A DNA stretch of 64,000 nt from assembly GCA_003993805.1 (NCBI GenBank), contig RSEF01000012.1:6949209-7013208 (forward strand), in the 5' to 3' direction. Below the pieces are notes generated by a model. That model did not search any database. It was given only the letters and a program-made list of their open reading frames with translations, and had not been told where the DNA came from. Source of the DNA: Himantopus leucocephalus. Taxonomy: Eukaryota > Chordata > Aves > Charadriiformes > Recurvirostridae. The first letter of the stretch is position 1. Each line of letters starts with the position of its first letter. The position numbers and the translations under genes are program-made. Positions 38,843 to 51,633 of this stretch are shown here, in pieces.

Positions 38843-40082
38843 TCTCTCTCCAATGAGAGAAAAAGCTTTCCATAAAGAGACAAGAAGGAGGGGAAACAAA
38901 TGCACACAGATTTACTAGATACTAGCTGGACATAAGAGGTATCCCCTTAGAACATTAATTCCTTATATATGCTTCCCTTTTTATTAAAAAAAAAATATGC
39001 AAAACTGCCAGCAGTCTGTAGTAACTTTTGTTCACTACTGTATAGGACTAGATACAGGAACTAGCCTAGAAGTAACGGGCTCTCTGACTGTAGAGTTGCT
39101 TGTTCTCTCAATTTTTCCTTGATCAGAATAGAATGATGAATTTGCTGTTGCATTTTTGTGTTTGCTGGTGAAATCACTAGATTTATACGTTAAGGAGACA
39201 CACAAGAGATTCATATTTTGATATGACTTATCAGAACAGGTGAAAGAAAGAACCAACTCCAGCAGCAGCAGGCCTGACGCAGTTCCATTGGCCCCTGATT
39301 TCTGGCTCACAGTTGGACTCTATGAGGTCTCAAAATACAAAATTGTTTTCCTGTAGCTGGGGCATTCAGAACATTTTTCATGTGCCTGTCTAGTAAGAGT
39401 TCACCCTCTACTATGGCCTTTTCCAATACTAGTTCTCTATCTCCATCTCTTGCATTTGACAAGATGTTTTTGTGAAACCTGAAGGAACTTTGAAAGTAGT
39501 GCCTCTTGACCAAATCTAGCTGGAAATCAGTTCGTTATCAGAGACTGGTGGGAGAATCCCACTGGTTCCTTAGGAAATGAGCTAAAAAAGATAAAGGTTG
39601 AATGAAGAAATGAGGAAAATGACAACAAAAAGTCTTTTTCAGCTATTAAACCTAACAGTCTACATACAGTTTAATTGCTTACTGTTTTCAGTTTTTAGCA
39701 TACGCTGTTGTAATCGTCAAGTAAAAACAGAGTTTAGGTATGCAAGATAAGTTTGTGGATAATGTGAAAGAAAAAATGTTGAGGTATACTATGCTTTGAG
39801 TATTTACATTCCTGTTTTTATAATTATCTTAATTAAAGAGTAATTATTTCACTTACAGATAGGCTTATCTCTAACATGAAACTACCTGTCTACCATAAAA
39901 AAAAATTGAAAAAACACCAAAATTGCATTTTTTACTGTCTTTAATAGCTGGTCTGTACTTTAAATGCTGTCTTCACCACAAGGAAAATACATTGTTATAC
40001 TCACTTGGTATTCATGGTTTGTAAAAAGCAGTCAGGTTGCTAATAATGGAAGCAGCATTTCCAGAAGCACAGAATTAGCTGG

Positions 40083-40611
40083 CTAACAAAAATACGCTTT
40101 CACCTTCTGTGAAATCAAAAAAACCCCAAACAATAAACTGCTAACACAGGGTTAGTCCTGAAAATTTAAGACAAGCCAACAGTACAATGAGGACTCACAG
40201 TCAAGAATACGTGAGCTTCCTTCTGCTGATTGTCTTTTTCTGTTGCTGCTTTGTGCCTGGGGAGAGCACCCAGATAGACCGGGTCTCAGGCCTTCACCTG
40301 GGAGATCCTGGAAGGTGGAGCCAGGTGCCGGCAGCTGTGGTGTTTTNCTAACAAAAATACGCTTTCACCTTCTGTGAAATCAAAAAAACCCAAAACCATA
40401 AACTGCTAACACAGGGTTAGTCATGAAAATTTAAGACAAGCCAACAGTACAATGAGGACTCGCAAGTCAAGAATACGTGAGCTTCCTTCTGCTGATTGTC
40501 TCTTTCTGTTGCTGTTTTGTGCCTGGGGAGAGCACCCAGATAGACCGGGCCTCGGGCCTTCACCTGGGAGATCCTGGAAGGTGGGGCCAGGTGCCGGCAG
40601 CTGTGGTGTTT
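40083..40611. repeat. Two adjacent 265-bp copies separated by one N
   Basis: Copy 1 (40083-40346) and copy 2 (40348-40611) run in the same direction and align over their whole length with roughly eight small differences, joined at the single N at 40347. Left flank enters copy 1 and right flank leaves copy 2 smoothly, while the inner edges meet only at the N. This is what an unmerged contig overlap, or two haplotypes laid end to end, looks like. A true tandem duplication is less likely but possible. Confidence 0.9.
40187..40351 (+). CDS. Small frame with signal-peptide-like start, inside duplicated block
   Basis: ATG at 40187 with A at -3. The N-terminus MRTHSQEYVSF leads into a hydrophobic core LLLIVFFCCCFV and then PGES, which resembles a secretory signal peptide with a cleavage site after about residue 26. 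The remainder (IDRVSGLHLGDPGRW) is polar and has no cysteines. In this copy the frame runs into the N and a stop at 40349. With the overlap removed it would continue a few codons to a TGA, about 60 codons in all. In copy 2 (ATG at 40452) a one-base insertion in codon 4-5 shifts the frame. It could be a first coding exon of a secreted peptide, as CAG|GTGCCG at 40322-40323 could be a donor, or chance. Family unknown. Confidence 0.25.
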   Translation: MRTHSQEYVSFLLLIVFFCCCFVPGESTQIDRVSGLHLGDPGRWSQVPAAVVFX

Positions 40612-41383
40612 CTGCAGCTGATCTGAGCTACCAAGCAAGCGTATCATCAAGTTATCTTTTTGGCTGGCATCTGCACTGCAGATTCCCTTTACGAGGCAGA
40701 AGCAGATCTCATAAGACCCTTTATAAGAGCTGTGACATAAAGGAGTGCTTCTACTTGTAGATAATCAAAACCAGGCAAGTACGGCATAGGATAAATATAG
40801 GATATGTATTTTCACTAGGAATGACCTGTCTTCCAGCCACTTGACACTTCACCTGCATTAAGTCCTAGATCAAAGTGGGACAAAATAGTGGCACAATCTC
40901 ATGGGAGTTGCTGGGTTACTATTCTGCATGGAGAACTGGCAAGGAAGTAGGTGGGACTTTAAATTAGGCCAGTTCACACAACTTAACTCACATATTTCAA
41001 ATACTGCCTAGAATATAAATTAGGTAAGGTCTTAAAAAGCTGCCAGAAGTCACAGCCAGCCTTACATACTACTCACTGGGACCAAGAGAAGTACTCACCA
41101 ATGGGACCATCTTCATTTCTAGTGTACATGCTGTTTAAATATCTATTATTTAACTCATCAGCTGAGGCACCTTCTAACCCCACTTATTTTCCCAGTCTAG
41201 ACAAGACTCTTTTCTTTTCAAATATAGGTAAATGGTGCACTCATTGTTACTCAAACGCTTTACTGCTTAGCTGAGCCTAAGCTTGTTTCTACTTCAATCA
41301 AAATAACATGGGAGCAACTACAGAAGCTGGATTTTTAAGAGCTGTGCTTGCTGGCACCAGCTGTTTTATTGCTTGCCGAGAAG

Positions 41384-41596
41384 ATGGTGAGGCACTGCAT
41401 AATAATATCAACAGCTTTTCTACTCGCTGTTGTACATTGTGGGCCCATTGGCATCTACTGTTTTATACGTCACGATGGGAGGCACTGCATTTGTGGCAGT
41501 AAAACAAAACAAAAAGCTGTAACCCATCACAAGAACGGTGGAAATCCCTGTGACTGGTGCAAAGCAAGATGCAGGGGACTGGCCTTTCCTTCCTGA
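41384..41596 (+). CDS. Possible secreted cysteine-rich peptide, 70 codons
   Basis: ATG at 41384 has a strong start context (A at -3, G at +4). Residues 1-19 look like a signal peptide: MVRH, then the core IIISTAFLLAVV, then HC. The rest is short, basic and cysteine-rich: cysteines at 5, 19, 26, 35, 37, 56, 59 and 63, with spacing C-x6-C-x8-C-x1-C-x18-C-x2-C-x3-C from residue 19, and a His/Lys-rich linker at 40-51. It ends at TGA (41594-41596). The spacing is not that of beta-defensins, which end in a CC pair, and I recognise no family. It lies in one exon-like block with no obvious splice need. It may be a new secreted peptide gene, a last exon, or chance. Confidence 0.3.
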   Translation: MVRHCIIISTAFLLAVVHCGPIGIYCFIRHDGRHCICGSKTKQKAVTHHKNGGNPCDWCKARCRGLAFPS

Positions 41597-43305
41597 GGAG
41601 TGACAAGCCCAACACTGAATTAGTGGCACTTCACTAGTCTAAAGCACGCTCTCTACATGCTAACCCACTCCAGCTCCACCGCTCCTGCCTGTTCCACCAC
41701 GAGGACTTTTATGTTTAGTACATACTCTTCAAAGGCTATTCCTTTTATGAGTCACCTTCGGGGCGGGGATCAATAACGTATGTTAGGAATATTCATTTAT
41801 AGTAGCAACCAACTCACTGCAGTGCTATGAACATTCACTAATTTGTGTCAATTTTCTGTTGCCAGACTGTTTGGGAGTGCTAGCAAGATTTGCAGAGTGC
41901 TGTTAATCATGTCACTGCTACTGAACAGAACACATTTCCCTTGAAGAAAACAGCAAAAAACCCAAACCAGAAAACACCCCCCAACAACCTACAAAGATCA
42001 CTTCAACACATCACCTAAACCTTTTTACTTTTAAATAACTGGAACAAGACGACAGAAAAACTACCAAAGACACGAGACAATACAGTTCCTACAGCTGTAC
42101 TGGAACAATTGCATCAAAGATATGAAAAGGCTGATATTTACAGCAAAATATACAGCAGTGTTTTACTTATGCAAATAGAAAAATTAATTAATTTGTCCCG
42201 CTTATGTGTTTTCCCAAAATAAAGTGAATTTCCAAACGTATTTTTGACTACCAAATTTGTTTGTGGTGACACCATTCAGCTGAAGCCTATGCATATACTG
42301 GAGCTGTTTCTTCTGCAGCACATTTTGCAATATAACCTGGGTGCTCAAGGAGCCTTATTTCACCAGGCTTACCAAAAGAATTTGCTAAATATTGGCAAAA
42401 GGTTTTGACTGGAGTTTTCCTCTAATTATTTGTGCCAAGATCTCACTGTATAAGGCCTTAATCACGGTGACTAGAAACGGAGCTGCAGAATATTGAAAAT
42501 AAGCGTCCTGCATGCATAAATCTCTGCAGCGCACAGAAAAGCCCCGTTTTGCAAACGGGTTTCCTTTGTCTCTATTCTGCCCTCCAGTGGTTTAACAACG
42601 GCATAGGTCAAGACAGATCAAAACAAAAAGCACCAACGAAAACATACTAGCCTATTCCTCTACCTGGCTAACGTACTGATGGGGGCCAGAAACAGCAGTG
42701 GTCAGATACTGAAATTATCATATTTTTAAACAGAGAACAAAGTAAGATCATTTTTTTTCTGATAGAGTAATAAGCTGTTAATAGAAGAAAGGTCCTGGGA
42801 TAAACGCTTCTCAACCCCGATTAAGCTCATTAAGAAGTAAAATCACTTTGCAAGGATAATTTTCAAAGCCTCACGTAGAAGACAGATTTTAATTGCATCT
42901 TTCTGAATTATATCAGAGATGTACACACCTACCAATACAGTAAAATAACTGTTGATGCCAAAGGAACGGCAGCCTTAGGTCATGGTTTATCCTTATGAAA
43001 CACCTCTTCCTACTGGAAGAAATTTCTGTTCTCATCTGAACTCTCTCAAAGTGATTGTAAAAGTGCATTTTCCCAAAATGGCTTTGTCTTGTACTCTATA
43101 TTTGGGAACATGCTTGGTGTTATTTGCTATGGCATCCACAGAACACAGATGAGAGGGTGGCAGGGGACCCTCTGCATGCATGATGTATACCCTGGAAGTA
43201 TACTTCAGAAGCATTACTGGCACACTTTTACTTAGAATAAAAATTCAGCTTTCGTCCTCTTCTGAAATTCCGTTTTTTCCCCTGCAAGAAGCATGGCTTG
43301 GAAAA

Positions 43306-43437
43306 AAGAAAGAAACCTTGGATTTCAACCAGGTGCAGATTTTTTGTGGCCAGCATGAAGGCCTGTGCCTGACCGTTATCACTGCCTGGTGTGGTGCCTA
43401 CCTGGTGGATTTTTGTACGGCACATGGATGGTAAATA
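43306..43437 (+). CDS. Weak defensin-like fragment
   Basis: After an acceptor-like TTTTTTCCCCTGCAAG ending at 43290, the plus frame reads AWLGKKKETLDF and then FCGQHEGLC, matching the C-x4-G-x-C start of beta-defensins. Later cysteines (AWC, DFC) do not follow the defensin pattern and the terminal CC is missing. The frame stops at 43435-43437. A 24-codon hydrophobic frame at 43078 (MALSCTLYLGTCLVLFAMAS) could be its leader. At most a decayed member. Chance is more likely. Confidence 0.12.
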
Positions 43438-43820
43438 CTGTCATTAGCAGAAGACAGGACAAGTGAAGGAAGCCCTCCTCTCCCAGCTCTTACCACTGTG
43501 GCTCTATCTGCAGAGCTGCCCCCAGAGACAAATGTCTCAAACACCTGAACTCTGCTTGGGCATTGGGTTTCCCCCCAGTTTACCCTTAGTCTGCTGTCTG
43601 TCGCCCATGTAAGACTGTACAGAGACAAGACTTGCTTGTTTTCTTCTCTCTGAGACTACTCCACCTGATATAGGTGGGGTTTGTTCAGGATTTCTTCTGT
43701 CACTCCCAGATGCTGTTTTTCAACCTGTGGTTTGACCTTCTGATATATTTTTCCCCCTGCGGCAATGTTCTTTCTAATTCCACCTTGTTACAACCTTCCC
43801 TGTTTTCTGTCTCTCCGTCT

Positions 43821-43831
43821 CACACACACAC
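43821..43831. repeat. Short (CA)n run
   Basis: Five to six CA units on the plus strand. Confidence 0.85.
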
Positions 43832-43849
43832 CCCTCTCCTCGCCTCTGT

Positions 43850-46800
43850 ATCCTAAACGTGTGGAAGGCTGGGTCCCATACTACACATCTTCTCCTACTG
43901 TTGGTTAGCGGCTGAAGAAATATTTCTGTGTGAAAGAGTTGGGAACACGGCACCGTGTAGGACCAGACACAGAGTGGGGGACTGAACTGTGTTTGCAGTC
44001 ACTGCTAAAATGCAAGGAAACTGCACAAGGCTGTAGCAGCTTTTGAGGTGTTACAATACCACAGTTGAGCAGCAAATCACCGGGTGGCAGAAGACCATTT
44101 TCACAAAGCCCGGGCGGAGGGACAGCCCTGCAATCTCCTCCTTCAGGCAATAGGTTACAATCAATGAGATTTGAAAATAATACCTCTTGCCCTCTTTTTA
44201 CATCACTCCTGGTTTTGAGCCTTTAAACTTTAAACTCAGAAAAACAAAGTATCTAGAGCATTTCAGCCAGACCTGTGATTTTTCTTACTAAGCCACGCAA
44301 AGTTTGCATTTAACCAGCAACCATCCTGCCCTGCCATATAGCTCCGCTACGAGAGCTTATTATGAGCCTTGATCAGTCAGTATGTTAGCTCCTCTTGAGT
44401 CCAGAAACCTCTCAAGATATGGAGACAGCGCTCCTGCCCATAGCATCAGCTTAAAAATTAATGAATCAAACCTTCTTCCTCTGTCCCCGGCAATAACCTG
44501 TGTCATAAATCCAAAAGTTGGTTTCGAAATAATAAAGATAGGTGACTTGAACTACTTAGCCATTTTTAAAACCTCTACATCACATTTTCAAGTCTTTATA
44601 ACACCAAGAAATCTCTAATTCTCAAAATACCCAGTTTCTTATGATTAAAAAAAAAGCACACGCAAAGAGAGCAGTCCATGTTCATTACCATTATGGATAC
44701 TTTACCTGCTGAGAAGAAGTTTAAAAGAAAAAAAATGCATCATTCCCTCAGCCACAGCAAGCAGATGAATAGTAATTATTTCTACACCAGTAGTAGGGGA
44801 CCTTTGTTCCACTTTGACAAAGCCTAGGAGAGTACTAATTTTGTTCTGCAGTATAATGGGGGTGGAAGAGAGGCTTATTCATTGGAAGCTCATGAGCTTA
44901 ATGCTCATTCTACCCGGCACCATGAACAATAAAATGCCACAGTAGCATTCCGCCCACATCAATGCCTAAGTAGGATGTGGATACAAACTGTTATTTTGCT
45001 GACCAGGTGGCACTGGACACTCTCTGCATCCATATGCTCTTACTTAGTGCACAAAACAGACCGATTTAGCGTGGAGACTCCACACGCTGGTTTTCCGTCC
45101 AGCTTCTGACACTCACTTCCCATTCAAAGCCTAAGCAAGTATCTTAGTCGAGTTTTCGTATCTAAGGCTAAAAATTACGAACCATTCCTTTCCCCTACGT
45201 ATCAGCTGCCGCAATGCCATAGCTACTGCATTTTTTTATGTTAAAGCTCCCTGGAGGTTCATACCTCTGCGCACACCCAGAATCAAGCCTGCATTGAGAC
45301 CTGCACCTAGTCAAGATCTACAACCCTGCTATTTCTCTGCCCGTGTCCTGCAAGAGACTTGTGACAGTAGGTATTATCAAAGAATGCATAACACACAGAG
45401 ACAAGACTGCGTTCCTTACAAAATAAGTACCAATTTCTATAAAGTTCTGACAAGCAGTAGTGGCTATTATTCTTACAGTAGCCTGATCTTGAGAAGTGGG
45501 AGATACAGGCTCAGTTGTCTCCCCGAGAGGGGCTGAAGGCCATATCCCTCACCTTCCCAACAGAACTGGCTACTCAGTCACCGTCCAGTGCACGGAAGAT
45601 ACCGCTCAGTGAGCGGTAGATAATTCAAGATTCCCATGTGGACAAGGTCTTTTTAGCATACACACTTTGGAGAGGTCAGGGCCATTGACGAAGCGTGACT
45701 AGACTAAGCACTGGTCCCAGCGTCCACCTCTGCTTACGCATTCTGGATTTTAGAAGTTAGTTGGTAAAAACTGAAGTGACTACAACAAAGGGCAGAGGGA
45801 GAGGCTTGCAGCTCACATGCAGCGAGAGGAGACAGGATGAAGTTACGAGCATGACCTTGAGAAGCAGACAGACACAAAATTTCTTGTGCCCGGAGCTTGT
45901 TCTCATGAAACAGGCTGTCATTTCTACTCATTGCAAGGAAAACATCCAGGCACCTAATGAATGTTTTGAACAGAGTCTAGATAACCCCAAAATGGTATTT
46001 CTGGTTCATATCGCAGTTTTTCTCATCAAAAGGGAATGACCAAGCCCTAGCACCCCTGTCTGCCCAGGAAGTCACAACTTTATGAAACACGTTCACAGTT
46101 TTGCCCAGGTAAAGGTAAGATTTTTGCACAGACAACAGATACCTGGAATGAGATTGATTTCACAGTTATAATTGATCTAATATGAAGAGGGAAGCACAAA
46201 GCACATATGAAGCATGACAGAGGCATGGCAACAGGTAAAGGAAAAGGAGTTAGACTCCTATATACCTTCACAGTCTGGAGCGTAACTGTTGATATGTGAA
46301 GGGCACTCCAACACCATGGTGATGGATAGTACTAAAAAAAAAAAATACCTGAAAAGAAGTAAAAATCTGTTCTTGTTTCACCTCCTATTTCTGAATACTT
46401 CATTTTCAATCAACCAAATTACATTATATTCAAGGTTTCCTCCATGAGAGCACACTGAACTGGTCCGGCTGAGGTCTTGGTTAGGCCCGCTACACAAAGA
46501 ATTGAAATCCATGAGCTAAGTTTTCCTCTCAGTGTCACCAGAGTGACTGAAATAGTAAAGGGAGTTTCTCCGATCTCACACAACTAACTATAAAGGGAGG
46601 GTAGCATTTGGCTCTAGCCGAGAACATTAAAACATTTTGATTGATCCTTGTGAGCCATTAGGAAATGCCATCAGTACCTGCGTACCGACACAATTGTTGT
46701 TTTGGGTAAACTTCTGTTGTGCCCGGAACCAAGATTATACAATATACAATAAGAAACGGAGAACAGGGCACCCGCTTCCCATTCCTGTCCCACCACATGA

Positions 46801-49800
46801 CACACTTTTTTCCAAAGGGAATGTTTAAACATTCTCTATTTAACGTTTAATCATAGATGTGCAGAAAAGGGGAAGGAAAAAAGGGAATTAATGATTACAT
46901 TACTAAAATTAGTTATAACCACCTGCAAAATTATGCCCTTCATTTACCATAAGTGAGCATGGAGAGGGAGACGGGAGCCATATTATTAATAATTTTTAAA
47001 AATTATTAAAGAATCTCCATTATTCTGACGAGCTCCTAAAAAAGCAGCGCTAATCTTTAATATTAGTTCCTCCAGATGATCGGAACAATGAATTTTTTAA
47101 TATCACAGTAAACCTATAATCTGTGCAGTTTTCACAAACAGTAAGTATTTCGCAAGTGCCAGCTACTGTACTGATAATTCTTTTCTAGTTCGTTAGTGAA
47201 TCTTCTCACCCATTCAATCAGAATGTCTTTGGTTCATTTCCCATCACTCGGTATTACGAAAAACAGCCTGGCATTTAGTCAAACTAGGACAGCTTTACTG
47301 ATAAAGCTGGTGGGGGAAGCAAATAATTTGTCAAATCTCACTATTCCTAAACACAAAGAGCACTGCAAATCAATACACGGAAGTGTTCTTGGTTTGATTC
47401 CGACTGCTGAGAGGAAAGGGCAGCACCGTGTTCACTGTCTCCACGCTAATTGAGTGAGAGTGCATTCTCTGTCATATCTACTTCTTACCAGAAAGGAAAT
47501 GTGCAAGATACTGTGCAAAACTCAAGGAGGGAAAAAAAGAGAATTAAGAAAAGATTTCTTGGATTGCACCTTCTTTAGGTGAACACCCCCCCACCCCTTC
47601 TTTATGCAGCCGACTGCATATCATCTGGTGGATGAAGTAGAATTCAACAGTTTCTCATCAACGAATCTTGGTGAACTTTAATTTCATCTCAAAGTATGTA
47701 TAAATAGGCTAGGAAAATACAAACCCATAGTAGTACCTTTAGCTGCATTTATGTGTTTTCCATGTTATCATTCGACATGGCTATTATCTTGTGACATCTG
47801 TATTTTTGGAAACAAAAACTCAAACCATGCACGCAATCCATTTGCCAAGTTAATGTTCAAGACTCCAAATTTTTGCTAATGTCATCCATCAAAAAGTTTA
47901 TTTTATTTTTGTGAAAAAAATGTTTGTATCTGTTTCTATAATGTCTACTCTGGCTGAACTTTAACCAACCTATGCGCTACCACTACAACTTGGAATGTTT
48001 ACCCATCTCCCCAGGTTGAAGTGGTCTATTAAAATACGCCCAAAGACTACACTTGAGAGCCCTCATGTTTCTGGAAGGACAGTGAAGGAGGTAAGCTGTT
48101 TGCAACTCAGTCACTAGAGGATTGTCAGAACTTGTTTAGGTTTGTTGGCAAGTCAGTAGTTATCTCAAAGAGTTCAGTTTTATGTTTCCCACAAGTACTA
48201 ATGCCAAGAAGACTACCACAATGTTACGACAATTGTATCTACATTTCTTTTCATCTAGAACTATGCACTGAAGAAATACGACTTTCACGCACTTTTGCTT
48301 CCCCTCAATGTCTCAGGGCTGATACTTATTATCGAAAAGAAACGCAAGTACATTCTTTCATGTGATGATGGCCTACAGAGAAGAACAGCATATATTTTGC
48401 TCAACTACTTTGTATATCTCACATTGGTTTCATGCTTTCTAGGCACGTACAAATCCTGCGTACAGGGCCTTTGTCTGGCTAAAGATTTAAGATGCTAATA
48501 TCTCCTCTTTGTGATTGGTTAACCTTTATACCAAAGGCTCATTTCTTAATTGCTCCAGAGAGTTCGCCTCCCTCCCCTTAAGCTACTCAGTGCTTCTCTC
48601 CTGTTTCTTTTCATCTTGGGCTGGCTCCCAGGTTGCAGGAAAGCAGCCACCAGACTCTCCTGCTGACCCCGGCCTGGCTGAGGGCAGCACGCTGCATTCC
48701 CAGGACAGCATGGGGGGCTTATATCCCCAGATACCTTCTGAGAGAGAGAAGCGGGACTAGGCGGGTTCGTATTCCTTTCGCATTAGTTCACCCAGCCCAC
48801 AGCCGGTTCTGCGGACGCGGTTATGTAACTGGGAATGGGCAGCCTGCCCCAACACGACGGTGCTTATCCAGAAGATGCAGGATCTACACAATCTTTCAAC
48901 ACTGAGAATAAGCCAACTTAACATAAGCCCTTTAACTTTCATGTTTGTGGACTCTCCTGTTACCCTGAAGCTTCAGCAATAACAGTGTTATGTTTGTATT
49001 TTCTAGTACATGTTGAAAACATTTACACAAGCCAGGAAAGCAGCATGCATGTATAAAAACCGTTGCACTGGTTCAAATGTTAAAACTACTGTACAAACCA
49101 CCATTTCTTTGCCCCAAATCCTTTGTTGTAGCAGCGTGCAATATATCAGAGCTTATCGCCTGTGACATGACAAAGAATCTCCTACTGCCAGCATTCTCAG
49201 CTCGCAACCAGCCAATTAATTCTCATTCCTCCATCAGGGCAGGTACTCCAGAGTTAATAACACACTAGGGAACACCTTCTTAAGGAAATTCTCCCTTTCT
49301 GGGATGTTTACACTTGTATTCTGAGAGGGGGAAAAAACCTGAACAACTTTTTCTCTAAAAGAAAGCGCATGAAATAATTAGGAGAATCGGAGACGCATGG
49401 TTTTGTTCTTTTTAAAGTGAACATGAGGACTGTGAATTACAGCAATTCTTTAAGGACGCTCTGGAGCTGGTTGAATGTGAGCTTCTGTCTAGAAGGTGTG
49501 TAAGCATATTAGCATGCCGTGATGACTGAGCTAGTAAGTCCTATATCTACACAGCTCTACACCCAAGACAGCTGATCTTTGGTCTGTTTGAAGAGCAGAA
49601 AACCAGCTGTCTGCAGGTTCCCAGACATACTGTGAAAATTAAATGCCTCTTCAGGTGTTGTTTTTTACCAGCCACTACGAGAACAAGAGACTGCAGATGA
49701 GTCTCTCTGAAGCTAGGAATAACTTAACTGAGTGTAAACCAGTACGTATGCCTTTATTTCAGAGTAGACACACAGCCCAACAGCAGCACTAGATTCAACT

Positions 49801-50089
49801 AGATCCAAAAAGGATACAGCAGTGTAGAAAGTTAGATCCCCAGAGTGAAAACTAAAACCTTAAGCTGGGTTCATAGTTTCTGTATGTGGTACAGGAGCTT
49901 AAAAATTCACTGTCCAAACTCCGCCAGCAACCAAGCAGGAAGCTGCCTAAAGTAATGCTTGGTTTATAGTTACTGATAGCAGTGCAATAAAAACTCATCT
50001 CAGCATGCCTTAAATCCCAGCTCTCCCACAATGCATAAGATTTGCACTGAAGTGAGGGTATCTGCTTAGAAACACAGTCCAGAATAAAA
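43850..50089. other. No supported gene
   Basis: Frames here are short, overlapping and without good splice pairs. I see no repeat of a family that I can name. The interval would be intronic if the minus-strand candidates at 51-55 kb and 2-25 kb form one gene. Confidence 0.4.
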
Positions 50090-50591
50090 ATGCCTACCCC
50101 TTTTTTCTCAAAAACCCGAACAGGACACTTTGTTCAACACTTTCAAAGTGGAGGTGGCAATGGAAGTGGTTATACCATTCACCCCAGCAACGATTCTGCT
50201 TCAGTCTCCGGTTCTCACTCACAGCATCATGCCCTAACCACCACTCAGCAGCTTATTCCGAGTGCTCACGCTCACCTCCCTTCTGCTGGAGCCAGAGCAT
50301 TATTCAACAAGGACTCTACTGAGACAGCGAGGGAGTATGAGTGTACAGTGCAGGGATTAGAGCACTTACCTGCGAGGGAAGAGTCCTGTGATCTGAACTC
50401 TGTTTCCACACTCCTGCTATATTTGATACGCAACTTAGCACTGTCAAAGGACAGAACTAGTCCTGGGAGCAGGGAACTGAAATCTCTCCTCCTAAATGAC
50501 TTCCCTAAGACTCATGCTCACTCCTTCCCCTCTATCTGGCCTAATGAAAATTATTTACAACAGAGTTCAGCAGGAGTGGTGAGGATTGCCC
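50090..50591 (+). other. 167-codon open frame cut by an assembly gap
   Basis: An ATG frame runs open for 167 codons from 50090 into the gap at 50592. Residues are Ser/Thr/His-rich (for example GSHSQHHALTTTQQL) with no recognisable motif. Within it, 50353-50400 resembles a degenerate tRNA-derived SINE head (TTAGAGCACTTACCTG followed 24 bases later by a B-box-like GATCTGAACTC). That argues for an old repeat rather than a protein. The same bases read as a strong donor (CGCAG|GTAAGT) on the minus strand. Confidence 0.2.
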
Positions 50592-50691
50592 NNNNNNNNN
50601 NNNNNNNNNNNNNNNNNNNNNNNNNNNNNNNNNNNNNNNNNNNNNNNNNNNNNNNNNNNNNNNNNNNNNNNNNNNNNNNNNNNNNNNNNNN
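50592..50691. other. Assembly gap of 100 N
   Basis: Exactly 100 Ns. It truncates the open frame to its left. Another single N follows at 50966. Confidence 0.98.
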
Positions 50692-51448
50692 ATCAGATTC
50701 TGTGCTGCGGTAAAAAGTTGATGTTTGAATCTCATATTCTGCAGTCTCTGTGGGTCTGTTTGACTGTATACCTCAGGTATATTGTGTCTGAAGTTATTTT
50801 GCATGGGGAAAATGAACCCCTGAGGAGCACAGTACTCTGAGCAGCATCAAGCTCGTGCTGTTCTGTGCACTTCGTGTGCGCTAGAGCCAAGAGATAAGCT
50901 CAGAGGATTTAGGAATCCATCTGTTCTGCAGAAGAGGAAAACATATAATTTAGACAAGAATTAGGNAGGAGCAGGATAACATACAGTTAAATTAGGACCT
51001 GAACGAAATTCAAATACGGATATATATCATTAAGGTAACTTCCAGCTTTCTGGGTGTTGCCCTTGCCTTTATTTCGCATACCTGTATGACTAATAGCAGA
51101 AGAGAACTAGTGTGGCCAACATGTAACAAGGAATAGGATTTCTGCTAGAAATGCCGTTTTGCGTGCTTGCCCTGTAGATGCCACGTTCTAAAGACTTCCC
51201 AGTTCCCATTATATTGAAGTCTGCACACTGAGTCAGGAGTTTGATTCTAACCAAGCACTTTTTTGGCTCAATACTGAGGAAAGGAGTAGGGGGAAAGTGG
51301 TGAAGCCTTTGTAGCTACATAGATTGATATTTTTTTTTTTAATAAGACACTGCTCGCCTGCCTTTTAGTTGCATGGAAAAATGACTGGGTTTAGTCTGCT
51401 GATGACAAGCAGTCAGAATGCTGACTCTGACCCAGCAGAAAACTATAC

Positions 51449-51550
51449 CTGCTGACAAAACTGGGTCTCACAGAATCCCTACCAGCTGCATAGTGCAAAT
51501 AAGCATTATGGATTTTAATGAGCAGTTCCATGCCCACATAAATCAGATGT
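51449..51550 (-). CDS. Candidate coding exon (phase 2-2)
   Basis: Minus strand. Acceptor GTGTTACTTCCAG, donor GTCAGCAG|GTATAG, both good. Of the three frames only one is open over the 102 bases. It reads HLIYVGMELLIKIHNAYLHY then AAGRDSVRPSFVS, an amphipathic helix-like segment followed by a basic turn. In phase with 51634-51746. Family not recognised. Confidence 0.36.
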
Positions 51551-51633
51551 CTGGAAGTAACACTGCTGCTGCCCATCAGTACAGAAGATAGTCATTGACA
51601 AAGTGGTGGGTTTCTTCCAATCCATAAACATAC

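Noticed and set aside
39035..39513. Two minus-strand frames with coding-like composition
   Set aside because: In different frames with no splice connection and no recognised repeat or protein.
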